From JADMIH01 sp035274425 (lineage in GTDB: Bacteria > Chloroflexota > Chloroflexia > QHBQ01 > JADMIH01), in assembly GCA_035274425.1 (NCBI GenBank), contig DATEOC010000021.1, forward strand, positions 1 to 64,000: a stretch of DNA of 64,000 nucleotides. The letters are read 5' to 3'. Numbering within the stretch: position 1 is the first letter of the stretch; the number at the start of each line of letters is the position of its first letter. The translations under genes were made by a program, and so were the position numbers. Positions 7,557-14,833 of the stretch are shown in pieces. The notes under the pieces were generated by a model, which did no database searches, was not told the origin of the DNA, and worked only from the letters and a program-made list of their open reading frames with translations.

Positions 7557-8591
7557 ATGGACACAACCTCAAAACTCAAAACTCAAAACTCAGAACTCCC
7601 GTCGTACACCCAGCTATTCGACGCCGAATTTATGCGCAAGCTGGAACGGCTGTCGCTCGTCAGCCGCAAGCTGAAATCGGGACGGCTCAAGGGGGAGCGG
7701 CGCAGTCCCAAGCGGGGGCAGTCGGTCGAGTTCGCCGACTACCGCACCTATTCTCCTGGTGACGACCTCCGCCGCGTGGACTGGAACGCCTACGCCCGCA
7801 TGGAGCGCCTCTTCATCAAGCTCTTCCAGGAAGAAGAAGACCTCACCGTCCACGTCCTCCTCGACGCCAGCAAGTCGATGGACTGGGGCGATCCCAACGA
7901 CGTTATCCTCACCGCTCCTATCGCACCGATTGATGGACGACAGACGACGGACGACGGACGACAGATGGTGAGGACGCAATCGGATACCGCCGACCAGAAC
8001 AAGCTCATCTACGCCAAGCGTGTAGCCGCCGCCCTCGGTTACATATCCCTCACAGACCTGGATCGGCTATCGGTTACCGCTTTCTCCAAATCGGGCATCC
8101 AGCGCTTCACTCCCGTGCGCGGTAAAGGGTACGCCATCTCATTGCTCCGCTTCATCGCGGGCGTCAAAGCAGAGGGCCAGACCGACCTCGATTTGATGCT
8201 CCGGCAGTACGCGTCCCAGGCGAAGTATCCCGGCCTCCTATTCCTTCTCAGCGACTGCCTGGTTGATGGGGGTGGCATCCAGGGCCTCTCCGCGCTACAG
8301 GCGGCGGGCCATGAGATAAACCTCATCCACATCCTCTCCCCAGCCGAGGTCCACCCTGAGCTTGCCCTCATAGGCGACCTCCGCCTCAAGGATGTCGAGA
8401 CGGGCGCGACCCAGGACGTGTCAATCGACGGCGCGATCCTAGACCTCTACCGCGAAAAATATGAGCAATGGCAGAGCGGCATAGAGAACTTCTGCCGCCG
8501 CCGGGGCATCAATTACCTCCACGTCACCACCGACACACCATTCGAGGACCTGGTGTTGCACTATTTGAGGAGGAAGGGGATACTCTCGTAG
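7557..8591 (+). CDS. DUF58 domain-containing protein
   Basis: A 344-residue cytoplasmic DUF58 protein, a family usually paired with MoxR-type AAA ATPases; no moxR gene is adjacent. The hallmark DYRTYSPGDDLRRVDWN is present, followed by a VWA-like fold with DASKSMDW. Start 7557 has AAAAGGA a few bases upstream. Residues about 4-14 are encoded by a CAAAACT heptad array. Residues 127-137, including GRQTTDDGRQ, come from a second heptad array inside the VWA-like domain. A decayed copy of its 3' end lies at 11005-11084. Confidence 0.85.
   Translation: MDTTSKLKTQNSELPSYTQLFDAEFMRKLERLSLVSRKLKSGRLKGERRSPKRGQSVEFADYRTYSPGDDLRRVDWNAYARMERLFIKLFQEEEDLTVHVLLDASKSMDWGDPNDVILTAPIAPIDGRQTTDDGRQMVRTQSDTADQNKLIYAKRVAAALGYISLTDLDRLSVTAFSKSGIQRFTPVRGKGYAISLLRFIAGVKAEGQTDLDLMLRQYASQAKYPGLLFLLSDCLVDGGGIQGLSALQAAGHEINLIHILSPAEVHPELALIGDLRLKDVETGATQDVSIDGAILDLYREKYEQWQSGIENFCRRRGINYLHVTTDTPFEDLVLHYLRRKGILS
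7568..7597 (+). repeat. Heptad array inside DUF58 N-terminus
   Basis: Four units of CTCAAAA-type heptad start 11 nt into the coding region and encode the polar leader SKLKTQNSEL. Confidence 0.8.
7935..7967 (+). repeat. Heptad array inside the DUF58 coding region
   Basis: About four GACGACA/GACGACG units are read in frame and encode the hydrophilic GRQTTDDGRQ segment. The reading frame is maintained on both sides. Confidence 0.85.
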
Positions 8592-8606
8592 GGGCTATCT
8601 AACAGG

Positions 8607-8938
8607 TTAGAATAGACTCAGAACCCCAGCATCCGGGTCTTTATCCAGGTCTTGTATGGCCGCACTATGCTGCCTGAGTATCTCTTCGATCTCCTTGGTT
8701 GAACAGTTACCGCGACGGACCCAAATCACCTTAGGTGGAAAGCCTCGTAGGACACTCATCTCGCTGAAATCGGCGTCACAACTTACAATGTGTATTCGTG
8801 CTCCCTGGCATATTTCCAGATAGCTTCGTCGGTGGAGCGCTCAAGGCTCAGCGAATAGATATGCTCGGCATCAGGAAACAGGTCGGACAACAGGCCTGCC
8901 AGGCGAGGGGACAGGTTATGATCGAAAAGGAGCCTCAC
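8607..8938 (-). pseudogene. Frameshifted DUF5615 PIN-like toxin
   Basis: The gene starts GTG 8938, overlapping the antitoxin stop in GTGA. It reads VRLLFDHNLSPRLAGLLSDL and continues to EHEYTL, then hits TAA. The next frame continues HIVSCDADFSEMSVLRGF and on to a stop at 8607-8609. One missing base near 8786-8796 restores a complete DUF5615-type protein of about 110 residues. The family has a PIN-like fold and is the usual partner of DUF433. The defect could be a real inactivation or an assembly error. Confidence 0.8.
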
Positions 8939-9159
8939 GTCCGCAGTTCTAGCATCTGCCTTTCTCGATCAGCCGCGTATGCAAGACACGCGAGGATATC
9001 TTCCTTCGTCAGATAAGGGAAGTCCGCGAGTATCTCTTCCTGGGGCATTCCAGCCGCCAGGTAAGAGAGCACGTCGTAGACCATGATGCGCATACCACGG
9101 ATACATGGTTTCCCGCCGCGCTTTCCAGCTTCTATTGTGATGATGTCTCTGTAGTTCAT
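8935..9159 (-). CDS. DUF433 antitoxin
   Basis: A 74-residue DUF433 protein (MNYRDIITIEAGKRGGKPCI), expected to be a helix-turn-helix antitoxin; the GGKPCIRGMRI and DILADFPYLT-like segments are diagnostic. Start 9159 is preferred over 9192: no Shine-Dalgarno is visible, but a TATAAT box ends 6 nt before this ATG, implying a leaderless transcript. Its stop overlaps the start of the partner toxin, which is frameshifted. Confidence 0.8.
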   Translation of the reverse strand: MNYRDIITIEAGKRGGKPCIRGMRIMVYDVLSYLAAGMPQEEILADFPYLTKEDILACLAYAADRERQMLELRT

Positions 9160-9165
9160 GTTGAC

Positions 9166-9171
9166 ATTATA
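9166..9171 (-). promoter_or_regulatory. -10 box giving a leaderless antitoxin mRNA
   Basis: TATAAT on the minus strand lies 6 nt before the ATG at 9159, so transcription would begin at or within a base or two of the start codon. A TTGGAC 15 bp upstream is a weak -35. Confidence 0.55.
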
Positions 9172-9235
9172 GCAAAGTGTGCCCATGTCCAAGACTCGAT
9201 ACTCTACGCAGGGGTAAGGGGCGAATCGCTCTCCG

Positions 9236-10045
9236 TTAGAACCAGAACTGCTTCCACGCCGCCCACCAATCGTCCGCTCGCGATATGATAGTGCGCGGCT
9301 CCGGCACTTCCACGCCGTGCTTGTGCCTGTATGGCTCGGCGCGGTCTGGTGATACCACCTCTATCTTGATTTCGCACGGCTTCCCCGGGTCATAGGGGTG
9401 CATGGTGGGGCGCTCCTTGACTGCGCGCATCGCGGCTTCCTCGATCAGCTGGCGGGCGCGTTGCGGTGGGATATGGCGGGCGGTGTACCTGCCTAGCCCC
9501 TCCTTGACTGCCACCGTGATAAGCTCCTCGCCCAGCAACTCACGTGCCTCATCGCACGTCGCCCTATCCCCCGTCACCATGAGCACCGGGCAGCCCCACG
9601 TGCCGCACAGTGCAGCATTGATCCCCGTCTCGCCCACCAGCCTGCCATTGAACCACAGGTTGTGCCATGCCTGGCTGGAGACCGTGTGGCTCAGCACGCC
9701 ATAGCGTGTGCCCGCCATCGCGTGCATCCCGACGAAGAGCGCCGCGTCGCAGCCAGCCTCAAGCGCGCCCGTATAGCCGGTCCACTTCTCCTGCACAACG
9801 TACTCGCACCCTGGGTCGAGCATCTCATGCACAAGTGAGTTGAATGAATGGTCGCCGCCCGCCCCGTGGCAGTCCATCACCACGACCTCGGTAGCCCCAC
9901 CCGCCAGCGCCCCACGCACAGCAGCATTTATCTCCTCCGTGTAGAGCTTGCGGCACTCCTCGTACTGCGACTCCCCTGCATTCACCTGTGCCCACTTGAC
10001 TATCCCCGCCACACCTTCCATGTCGCTCATGATTAGTATGCGCAT
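9236..10045 (-). CDS. D-aminopeptidase, DppA/M55 family
   Basis: A 269-residue zinc D-aminopeptidase of family M55, which releases D-amino acids from short peptides such as those from cell-wall turnover. Expected metal ligands are visible: SDMEG (D8, E10), DCHG (H60), GMHAMAG (H108) and GETGIN (E139). GAGGAGGG precedes ATG 10045. No dipeptide transport genes are adjacent, so it is not part of a dpp operon. The first 28 codons survive as a second, broken copy at 10898-10981. Confidence 0.9.
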   Translation of the reverse strand: MRILIMSDMEGVAGIVKWAQVNAGESQYEECRKLYTEEINAAVRGALAGGATEVVVMDCHGAGGDHSFNSLVHEMLDPGCEYVVQEKWTGYTGALEAGCDAALFVGMHAMAGTRYGVLSHTVSSQAWHNLWFNGRLVGETGINAALCGTWGCPVLMVTGDRATCDEARELLGEELITVAVKEGLGRYTARHIPPQRARQLIEEAAMRAVKERPTMHPYDPGKPCEIKIEVVSPDRAEPYRHKHGVEVPEPRTIISRADDWWAAWKQFWF

Positions 10046-10144
10046 ACTAGCCCTCCTCTTCTTCTAGAGCGTAGGCAACAGCTTGGGTCCATGATCAGTG
10101 CACCTATTTCCTGGTGGGTGCGCCTCCCCGTTAAGATGAGTAGG

Positions 10145-10159
10145 GTGCTATAATAGCAC
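10145..10159 (+). promoter_or_regulatory. Palindrome centred on the -10 box of a toxin-antitoxin operon
   Basis: GTGCTATAATAGCAC is a 15-bp palindrome (7-bp arms, one central base) that contains TATAAT at 10149-10154, about 40 bp upstream of the antitoxin start. It is a likely site for autorepression by the DUF433 protein (inference). Confidence 0.6.
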
Positions 10160-10194
10160 AGATACCACTCTCGCTCACACAGAAGGAGCACTGC

Positions 10195-10536
10195 ATGAAA
10201 CCGACAATAGAAAACGAGTCTGTGCCTCTCAGGATAGATGAGTCGGGCGTAGTGCGCATTGGAAGAACGCGGGTCTTACTCGACTTGGTTATCGAGGCAT
10301 TCAATAGTGGAGTTTCGGCTGAAGAAATCGCCGACATATATCCCTCTCTTCAGCTTGCGGAGGTCTATTATGTGATTGGCTATTATCTGAAGCATCGCCG
10401 AGAACTGGATACCTACTTGCAGGAGCGCGCCAGGCGTGCAGAAGAGATGCGGAAGTTGATACAGGAGCGGAATGAGCAATCTGGCATTAAAGAGCGTCTG
10501 CTATCCCAACGGAATGGTAATGACAATAGCCAATGA
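10195..10536 (+). CDS. DUF433 antitoxin
   Basis: A 113-residue DUF433 protein. The fold-typical segments are VVRIGRTRVLLDLVIEAF, with 'SAEEIADIYPSLQLAEVYYV' forming the helix-turn-helix-like part. A charged C-terminal helix (RARRAEEMRKLIQERNEQ) is probably the toxin-binding arm. GAAGGAGC precedes ATG 10195. Its TGA overlaps the toxin ATG at 10533 (ATGA), so the pair is translationally coupled. Confidence 0.85.
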   Translation: MKPTIENESVPLRIDESGVVRIGRTRVLLDLVIEAFNSGVSAEEIADIYPSLQLAEVYYVIGYYLKHRRELDTYLQERARRAEEMRKLIQERNEQSGIKERLLSQRNGNDNSQ

Positions 10537-10886
10537 TCAAATTGGGCGCGGATGAGAACTTTAACAGAAGGGTCGTTACTGGTCTGTTGCGCCGCAGGCC
10601 TGATCTCGACGTCGTCCACCTACGAGACACTGAGCTATTAGGAGCGGATGACCCTACTCTCCTGGCGTGGGCTGCCCAAGAGGCTCGCATATTACTCACG
10701 CACGACGTTGAAACGATGGTTGGCTTTGCCTATGCGCGGATAGCCCAGGGACTTCCAATGCCGGGCCTTTTTGTAGTTGGCTCCACGGCTCCTATCGGCA
10801 CTGTGGTAGAGCACCTGCTGGTAGCACTAGGGAGCACCCTAGGCAATGACGAATGGGAAGGGCAGGTGGTTTATTTCCCTTTGTAG
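10533..10886 (+). CDS. DUF5615 PIN-like toxin
   Basis: A 117-residue DUF5615 protein, a PIN-like nuclease fold. Acidic residues sit where PIN enzymes bind metal: ADENF near residue 7 and LLTHDVETMVGFAY near residue 55. The -VGSTAP- and C-terminal strands match the family layout. This is the intact member of the two modules in this region. Nuclease activity is assumed from fold only. Confidence 0.85.
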   Translation: MIKLGADENFNRRVVTGLLRRRPDLDVVHLRDTELLGADDPTLLAWAAQEARILLTHDVETMVGFAYARIAQGLPMPGLFVVGSTAPIGTVVEHLLVALGSTLGNDEWEGQVVYFPL

Positions 10887-10897
10887 TCACTAGCTTA

Positions 10898-10981
10898 CAT
10901 GCTGCACTCCCCCGCGTTCACCTGCGCCCACTTGACGATACCCGCTACACCCTCCATGTCGCTCATGATTAGTATGCGCAT
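10898..10981 (-). pseudogene. Decayed copy of the dppA-type gene start
   Basis: From an ATG complement at 10979-10981 the minus strand encodes MRILIMSDMEGVAGIVKWAQ, then VNAGECSM and a stop. The first 25 residues equal the D-aminopeptidase start at 10045. Even the upstream GAGGA-rich leader is partly conserved. Only about 28 codons remain. Confidence 0.85.
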
Positions 10982-11004
10982 GTTAGCTTTCCTCCTCTTC
11001 CAGC

Positions 11005-11084
11005 GGATATGCCTCTACATCACCAACCAGCCTTTCGAAGACCTGGTGCTGCACTATCTGAGTAGGAAGAGCATACCCTATTAG
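11005..11084 (+). pseudogene. Decayed copy of the DUF58 gene end
   Basis: This encodes LYITNQPFEDLVLHYLSRKS and then IPY-stop. The DUF58 protein ends TPFEDLVLHYLRRKGILS. The remnant is joined almost directly to the dppA-type remnant, so two gene fragments now form one spurious ORF. Confidence 0.8.
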
Positions 11085-11776
11085 TTGCGGTGGCCTATGT
11101 ATCTCCTGTGAGCATCAATATGCATATATAATGCGATATTAAAAAGCTTCTCGAAGTCCTTACCATCCTTATCGTTCGTCTTCAACCATTCAAGTATAGT
11201 AGGGTTCACATTTACAGTGTATTCATTTACGATTACGGGGACTGCATTCCTTTGCCGGAGCTTCTGCAATCCCTTCTTGAGCGTTGAAGAAAAGACCTGG
11301 GAGAGCAATACTCCCAAAGCAGTACCCAGCGCGATATACAATACTGTATCACCACGATCAGGAAGGAAGAAGCATCTGAATAGAGTAGAACAAGATGCCA
11401 TTGACAAAGCGAGGGCAGCTAAAGCAACCCCAAGAATACTATCTACTAGGTCGGCGGTTATCAGCAGTGCGAAACCCACAACCGCGCCAAAAACAATTGA
11501 TCCTAAATTGAACGCGGGGAAAGAACCAAGGCTAAAGTCAGGGACAATCGCTACATTAAGCTGGCTAAGGATATAGATTAAGGCAAAGAAAATTCCTGCA
11601 TAAAAACCCGCTATAGCAGGTTTTTTTGGTTTTGGAGAATCAGATATAGCAGGTTCTTTTGGTTTTGGAGAATCAGATGAGATAGCTAAAAGAGCGGCAT
11701 AACGGAGCAGGATAAGCATAATAAGCAGTACGATTCCCCAAAGAATCAACTTCAAAATCAAATCAGGGATGCGCAT
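11081..11776 (-). CDS. Membrane protein of unknown function
   Basis: A 231-residue protein not recognised. One N-terminal membrane segment (LILWGIVLLIMLILLRYAAL) is followed by a Pro/Lys stretch made of two identical-type 11-residue units, SDSPKPKEPAI and SDSPKPKKPAI. Three to four further hydrophobic segments and a soluble C-terminal tail follow. GGAGGC precedes ATG 11776. The stop codon lies at the edge of the DUF58 remnant. Confidence 0.6.
   Translation of the reverse strand: MRIPDLILKLILWGIVLLIMLILLRYAALLAISSDSPKPKEPAISDSPKPKKPAIAGFYAGIFFALIYILSQLNVAIVPDFSLGSFPAFNLGSIVFGAVVGFALLITADLVDSILGVALAALALSMASCSTLFRCFFLPDRGDTVLYIALGTALGVLLSQVFSSTLKKGLQKLRQRNAVPVIVNEYTVNVNPTILEWLKTNDKDGKDFEKLFNIALYMHIDAHRRYIGHRN
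11613..11678 (-). repeat. Two 33-bp tandem units in a membrane protein gene
   Basis: 11613-11645 and 11646-11678 differ at one base and encode the repeated 11-residue unit SDSPKPK(E/K)PAI. The length keeps the frame. Confidence 0.85.
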
Positions 11777-11982
11777 ACTGCCTCCGGTCATAGACCCTTC
11801 ATACGTACCAACTAATTCTGGTACAGGATGATCTACTTATACCATCTGAGTATCTCCTGCCCAACGGCTAATGAACAGCTTGTTAGGATTAATATTATAC
11901 ATCCAACTCATATTTGTGCCAGTTAAATAGATCAGCTTTACAATTCAACGTGTGCACGCCGATTGTGATAAAATACCCCTCA

Positions 11983-12819
11983 GTGAACGCCTCCCCAAAC
12001 CCCAACCGCGCCCATATCTACTCCTTCGCCAACCAGAAAGGCGGCGTCGGCAAGACCACCACCGCCGTCAACCTCGCGGCCTACCTTGCCGCCGGGGGCC
12101 ATCGCGTGCTGCTCGTTGACGCCGACTCCCAGGCCAACGCCACCTCCAGTCTCGGTATAGACAAGAACCGCGACGAGTCATCCCTCTACCACGTCCTCAT
12201 GGGCGAAGCCACCGCCGAACAAGCCATCATCCCCATAGATCGCCCCATCTTCAACGGTTGCCTCCATCTCCTCCCCTCCTCCGTCGAGCTTGCGGGCGTA
12301 GAGGTAGAGCTTGCCGCTCTCGGACAGGGGAGCCGCGAGTATCGCCTCAAGCAAGGGCTTGCAACCGTGCTTTACCGATACGATTACATCTTGGTCGACT
12401 GCCCTCCCTCCCTCGGCCTCCTCACCCTCAACGCCCTCACCGCCGCCGACGCCGTAATCATCGCCCTCCAGTGTGAATACCTCGCCCTCGAAGGTCTTAT
12501 GCAGCTCACTAACACTATCTCACTCGTCCTGCGCGGCCTCAACCGCAACCTGCGCGTGCTCGGCATCGCTATGACTATGTACGACAGCCGCACAAACCTG
12601 TCGGCCCAGGTCGTCCAGGAAGTGCGCACCCACTTCCCCAACCAAATCTTCAACACGCTCATCCCGCGCAGCGTCCGCCTCAGTGAGGCCCCCAGCTACG
12701 GCCTCACAATCCTCGAATACGACCCCAACTCACGAGGCGCGCTGGCTTACGCCGACCTCGCCCATGAACTGGTGGCCCGCACGGCCCTCTCGGAAGGTCT
12801 TACCCATGCTCACATCTAG
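11983..12819 (+). CDS. parA: ParA/Soj chromosome-partitioning ATPase
   Basis: A 278-residue ParA-type ATPase acting with ParB in chromosome segregation. It shows the deviant Walker A QKGGVGKTTTAVNLA, the A' motif DADSQANAT, Walker B YILVDCPPSLG and the C-terminal SVRLSEAPSYGLTI. I start it at GTG 11983: the longer upstream reading (from 11914) is not family-like, and TAAAAT ends 8 nt before the GTG, which suggests a leaderless or very short leader. parB follows 200 bp downstream across heptad arrays. Confidence 0.9.
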   Translation: MNASPNPNRAHIYSFANQKGGVGKTTTAVNLAAYLAAGGHRVLLVDADSQANATSSLGIDKNRDESSLYHVLMGEATAEQAIIPIDRPIFNGCLHLLPSSVELAGVEVELAALGQGSREYRLKQGLATVLYRYDYILVDCPPSLGLLTLNALTAADAVIIALQCEYLALEGLMQLTNTISLVLRGLNRNLRVLGIAMTMYDSRTNLSAQVVQEVRTHFPNQIFNTLIPRSVRLSEAPSYGLTILEYDPNSRGALAYADLAHELVARTALSEGLTHAHI

Positions 12820-12847
12820 CCCTTATTTGCTCACAAGCCATCTCCCA

Positions 12848-12880
12848 CAGACGACGGACGACGGACGACGGACGACGGAG
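12848..12880 (+). repeat. Heptad array (GACGACG)n after parA
   Basis: Purine-rich units lie 28 bp after the parA stop. They are reverse-complementary to the array at 12973-13003, so the parA-parB transcript could fold them together. Confidence 0.85.
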
Positions 12881-12939
12881 TCTTATCTGCTGTTGCCGGT
12901 CGTCTTCCGAAAGTACATTGCTTATGGCCCATCGTTCAC

Positions 12940-13003
12940 TTCCGCACTCCGCACTCCGCACTCCGCATTCATCTGTCGTCCGTCGTCCGTCGTCCGTCGT
13001 CCA
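12940..13003 (+). repeat. Heptad arrays (ACTCCGC)n and (GTCCGTC)n before parB
   Basis: Four ACTCCGC units (12940-12970) then four GTCCGTC units (12973-13003) end directly at the parB ribosome site GGAGG. Confidence 0.9.
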
Positions 13004-13019
13004 CCCGGAGGTCCGGCCC

Positions 13020-13991
13020 ATGCCCAAGCCTAAAGGAGGCCTCGGTCGCGGCCTCAGCGCCCTCATCCCACAGGACCTCGATACCCCCCAGCAGCCACAG
13101 CCCGTGCCTGCCGAATACCTAACGCCCGACACCCCCGATATACAGCCATCGTCCGTCGTCCGCCGTCCGTCGTCCGAAGGTCTGATAGAAGTTCCCACCA
13201 CCGCCATCTCTCCCAACCCTCGCCAGCCTCGCCAGGAGATACGCGCCGGAGAGTTGGACGAGCTTGCCGCCTCTATACGCGAGCACGGCATCCTCCAACC
13301 ACCCGTCGTCACCCGTGACCTCGATACGAATAGTTATACCCTCATAGCGGGCGAGCGCCGATGGCGAGCCGCTATTCTCGCCGGTCTCCAGACTATTCCC
13401 GTTCTCGTCAAAGAGGCCACCCCACGCGAGATGCTTGAGCTTGCCCTGGTCGAAAACCTCCAGCGTGCCGACCTCAACCCCCTGGAAGAGGCCGCCGCCT
13501 ACAAGTCCCTCGTTGACGAATTCGGCCTCAAGCAGGAGGAAATCGCTTCCCGTGTCGGCAAGAGCCGCGAGGCCGTGAATAACGCTCTTCGCTTACTCAG
13601 GCTTCCTCCTGCCATCCAGGAGTCGCTCATGCTTGGCCTCATCACCGCAGGGCACGCCCGCGCCATTCTCCAGGTCCCAACAGAGGATGCTCAGTTGAAG
13701 CTATTGCACCACACCGTCGCGAACGGCCTGAACGTCCGCCAGGTAGAGGCCCTGGCACGCCGCCTCGCCGCCCACCCTGACGCCGCCCCACAGCAAAAAG
13801 AGGAGCCTGACATTAGCCAATCCCCCCTCTACAGCGAAGTTCACGTACTGGAAGACCGCTTTCGCACCGCCCTCGGCACTAAAGTGCAACTCTCCCGTAG
13901 CAGTCGCGGCGGCAAGCTCGTCATCTACTTCTACTCCGACGAGGAGCTGGATCGCATCTACGGCACTATCGTTGGAGACGAAGAAACGTGA
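13020..13991 (+). CDS. parB: ParB/Spo0J chromosome-partitioning protein
   Basis: A 323-residue ParB CTPase/DNA-binding protein. MPKPKGGLGRGLSALIP is the usual ParA-stimulating start. GERRWRAA and LVENLQRADLNPLEEA are the ParB-N motifs, and the helix-turn-helix is SRVGKSREAVNNALRLLRLP. GGAGG precedes ATG 13020. Residues 43-53, PSSVVRRPSSE, are encoded by an in-frame GTCCGTC heptad array in the linker before the ParB-N domain. The stop codon is the TGA inside the next heptad array. I found no intact parS palindrome in the window. Confidence 0.9.
   Translation: MPKPKGGLGRGLSALIPQDLDTPQQPQPVPAEYLTPDTPDIQPSSVVRRPSSEGLIEVPTTAISPNPRQPRQEIRAGELDELAASIREHGILQPPVVTRDLDTNSYTLIAGERRWRAAILAGLQTIPVLVKEATPREMLELALVENLQRADLNPLEEAAAYKSLVDEFGLKQEEIASRVGKSREAVNNALRLLRLPPAIQESLMLGLITAGHARAILQVPTEDAQLKLLHHTVANGLNVRQVEALARRLAAHPDAAPQQKEEPDISQSPLYSEVHVLEDRFRTALGTKVQLSRSSRGGKLVIYFYSDEELDRIYGTIVGDEET
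13148..13176 (+). repeat. Heptad array inside parB
   Basis: Four GTCCGTC-type units are read in frame as SSVVRRPSS, in the flexible region between the N-terminal motif and the ParB-N domain. Confidence 0.85.
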
Positions 13992-14151
13992 TGCGTGATG
14001 CGTGAAACGTGATTCTTTAATCACAAAGAACACAAAGACACAAAGGCCACTAAGATTTTATTGATTTACTACTATTCACGCATCACGTTTCACCCTATCG
14101 TCTATCGTCCACTGTCGTCCGTCGTCCGTCGTCCGTCGTCCGTCGTCCAAC
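13984..14151 (+). repeat. Composite heptad array between parB and the histidine phosphatase
   Basis: In order: GTGATGC (13984-14012, containing the parB stop), ACAAAGA-type (14020-14050), ACGCATC/ACGTTTC (14077-14093), GTCTATC and GTCCGTC (14096-14149). The array ends 3 bp before the next ATG. The order is purine-rich then pyrimidine-rich. Confidence 0.9.
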
Positions 14152-14152
14152 T

Positions 14153-14806
14153 ATGACCCACCTCTACCTCATACGCCACGCTGAGAGTATCTTGGCACAT
14201 GACCGGCATATCCGCGACATTATGGCGGATGACCGGCTGACAGCCGAAGGTGTCAAGCAGGCTGAACGCTTGCGTGACCGCCTTGCTACCACCGGGGAGA
14301 TTAAGGCTGATGCACTCCTCGCGAGCAGCTATCCTCGCGCTCGCCAGACCGCCGAGATTATCGCGCCCGCGCTTGGCTTGCCCGTGATACTGGAAGATGA
14401 CCTCCAGGAGTGGCGGCCAGGCGACAACGGCGGTATGTACTGGGACGAGTACATCGAGAAGTACGGGCGGGACGATCCTTTCCGGGAACCTTTCCGTACT
14501 ACTGCCCCAGGAGGCGAATATTGGAGCCAGTTCATGTTGCGCGTCATCTCAATTTTGCACCGTATCGCTCATGAATATGAGGATAAGAGTATAGTGCTGG
14601 TCTGTCACGGCGGGATCGTGGATGGCTCCCTCATCTCCTTCTTCGGCCTGAGCGCTCTTTACCGCCCACACCTGAGCCTCGATACCGACAACACCGCAAT
14701 CACCCACTGGAAGCATTTTCAGGAAAACGGCGCTCCACGCTGGCAGCTCATGAAGTACAACGACGCGCTACATCTGCAATACGACATCAGGGGCCAGGGA
14801 GAGTAA
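14153..14806 (+). CDS. Histidine phosphatase family protein
   Basis: A 217-residue phosphoglycerate-mutase-like phosphatase. The phosphohistidine motif LIRHAES gives H9; SSYPRARQTAEI carries the second Arg; E is in the EWRPGDNGG segment; and VCHGG supplies H152. Substrate cannot be told. There is no Shine-Dalgarno: the heptad array reaches to within 3 bp of the ATG. The methyltransferase gene starts 27 bp downstream, so the two may be cotranscribed. Confidence 0.85.
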   Translation: MTHLYLIRHAESILAHDRHIRDIMADDRLTAEGVKQAERLRDRLATTGEIKADALLASSYPRARQTAEIIAPALGLPVILEDDLQEWRPGDNGGMYWDEYIEKYGRDDPFREPFRTTAPGGEYWSQFMLRVISILHRIAHEYEDKSIVLVCHGGIVDGSLISFFGLSALYRPHLSLDTDNTAITHWKHFQENGAPRWQLMKYNDALHLQYDIRGQGE

Positions 14807-14833
14807 TCCATAAGCAGGGATGCTCCTATCTTT

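Noticed and set aside
10899..11084. Small plus-strand ORF
   Set aside because: It is a chimera of two gene remnants read partly in the wrong strand, so not a gene.
12918..13019. N-terminal extension of ParB
   Set aside because: It would be encoded entirely by heptads; GGAGG and the family-typical MPKPKGGLGRG start lie at 13020.
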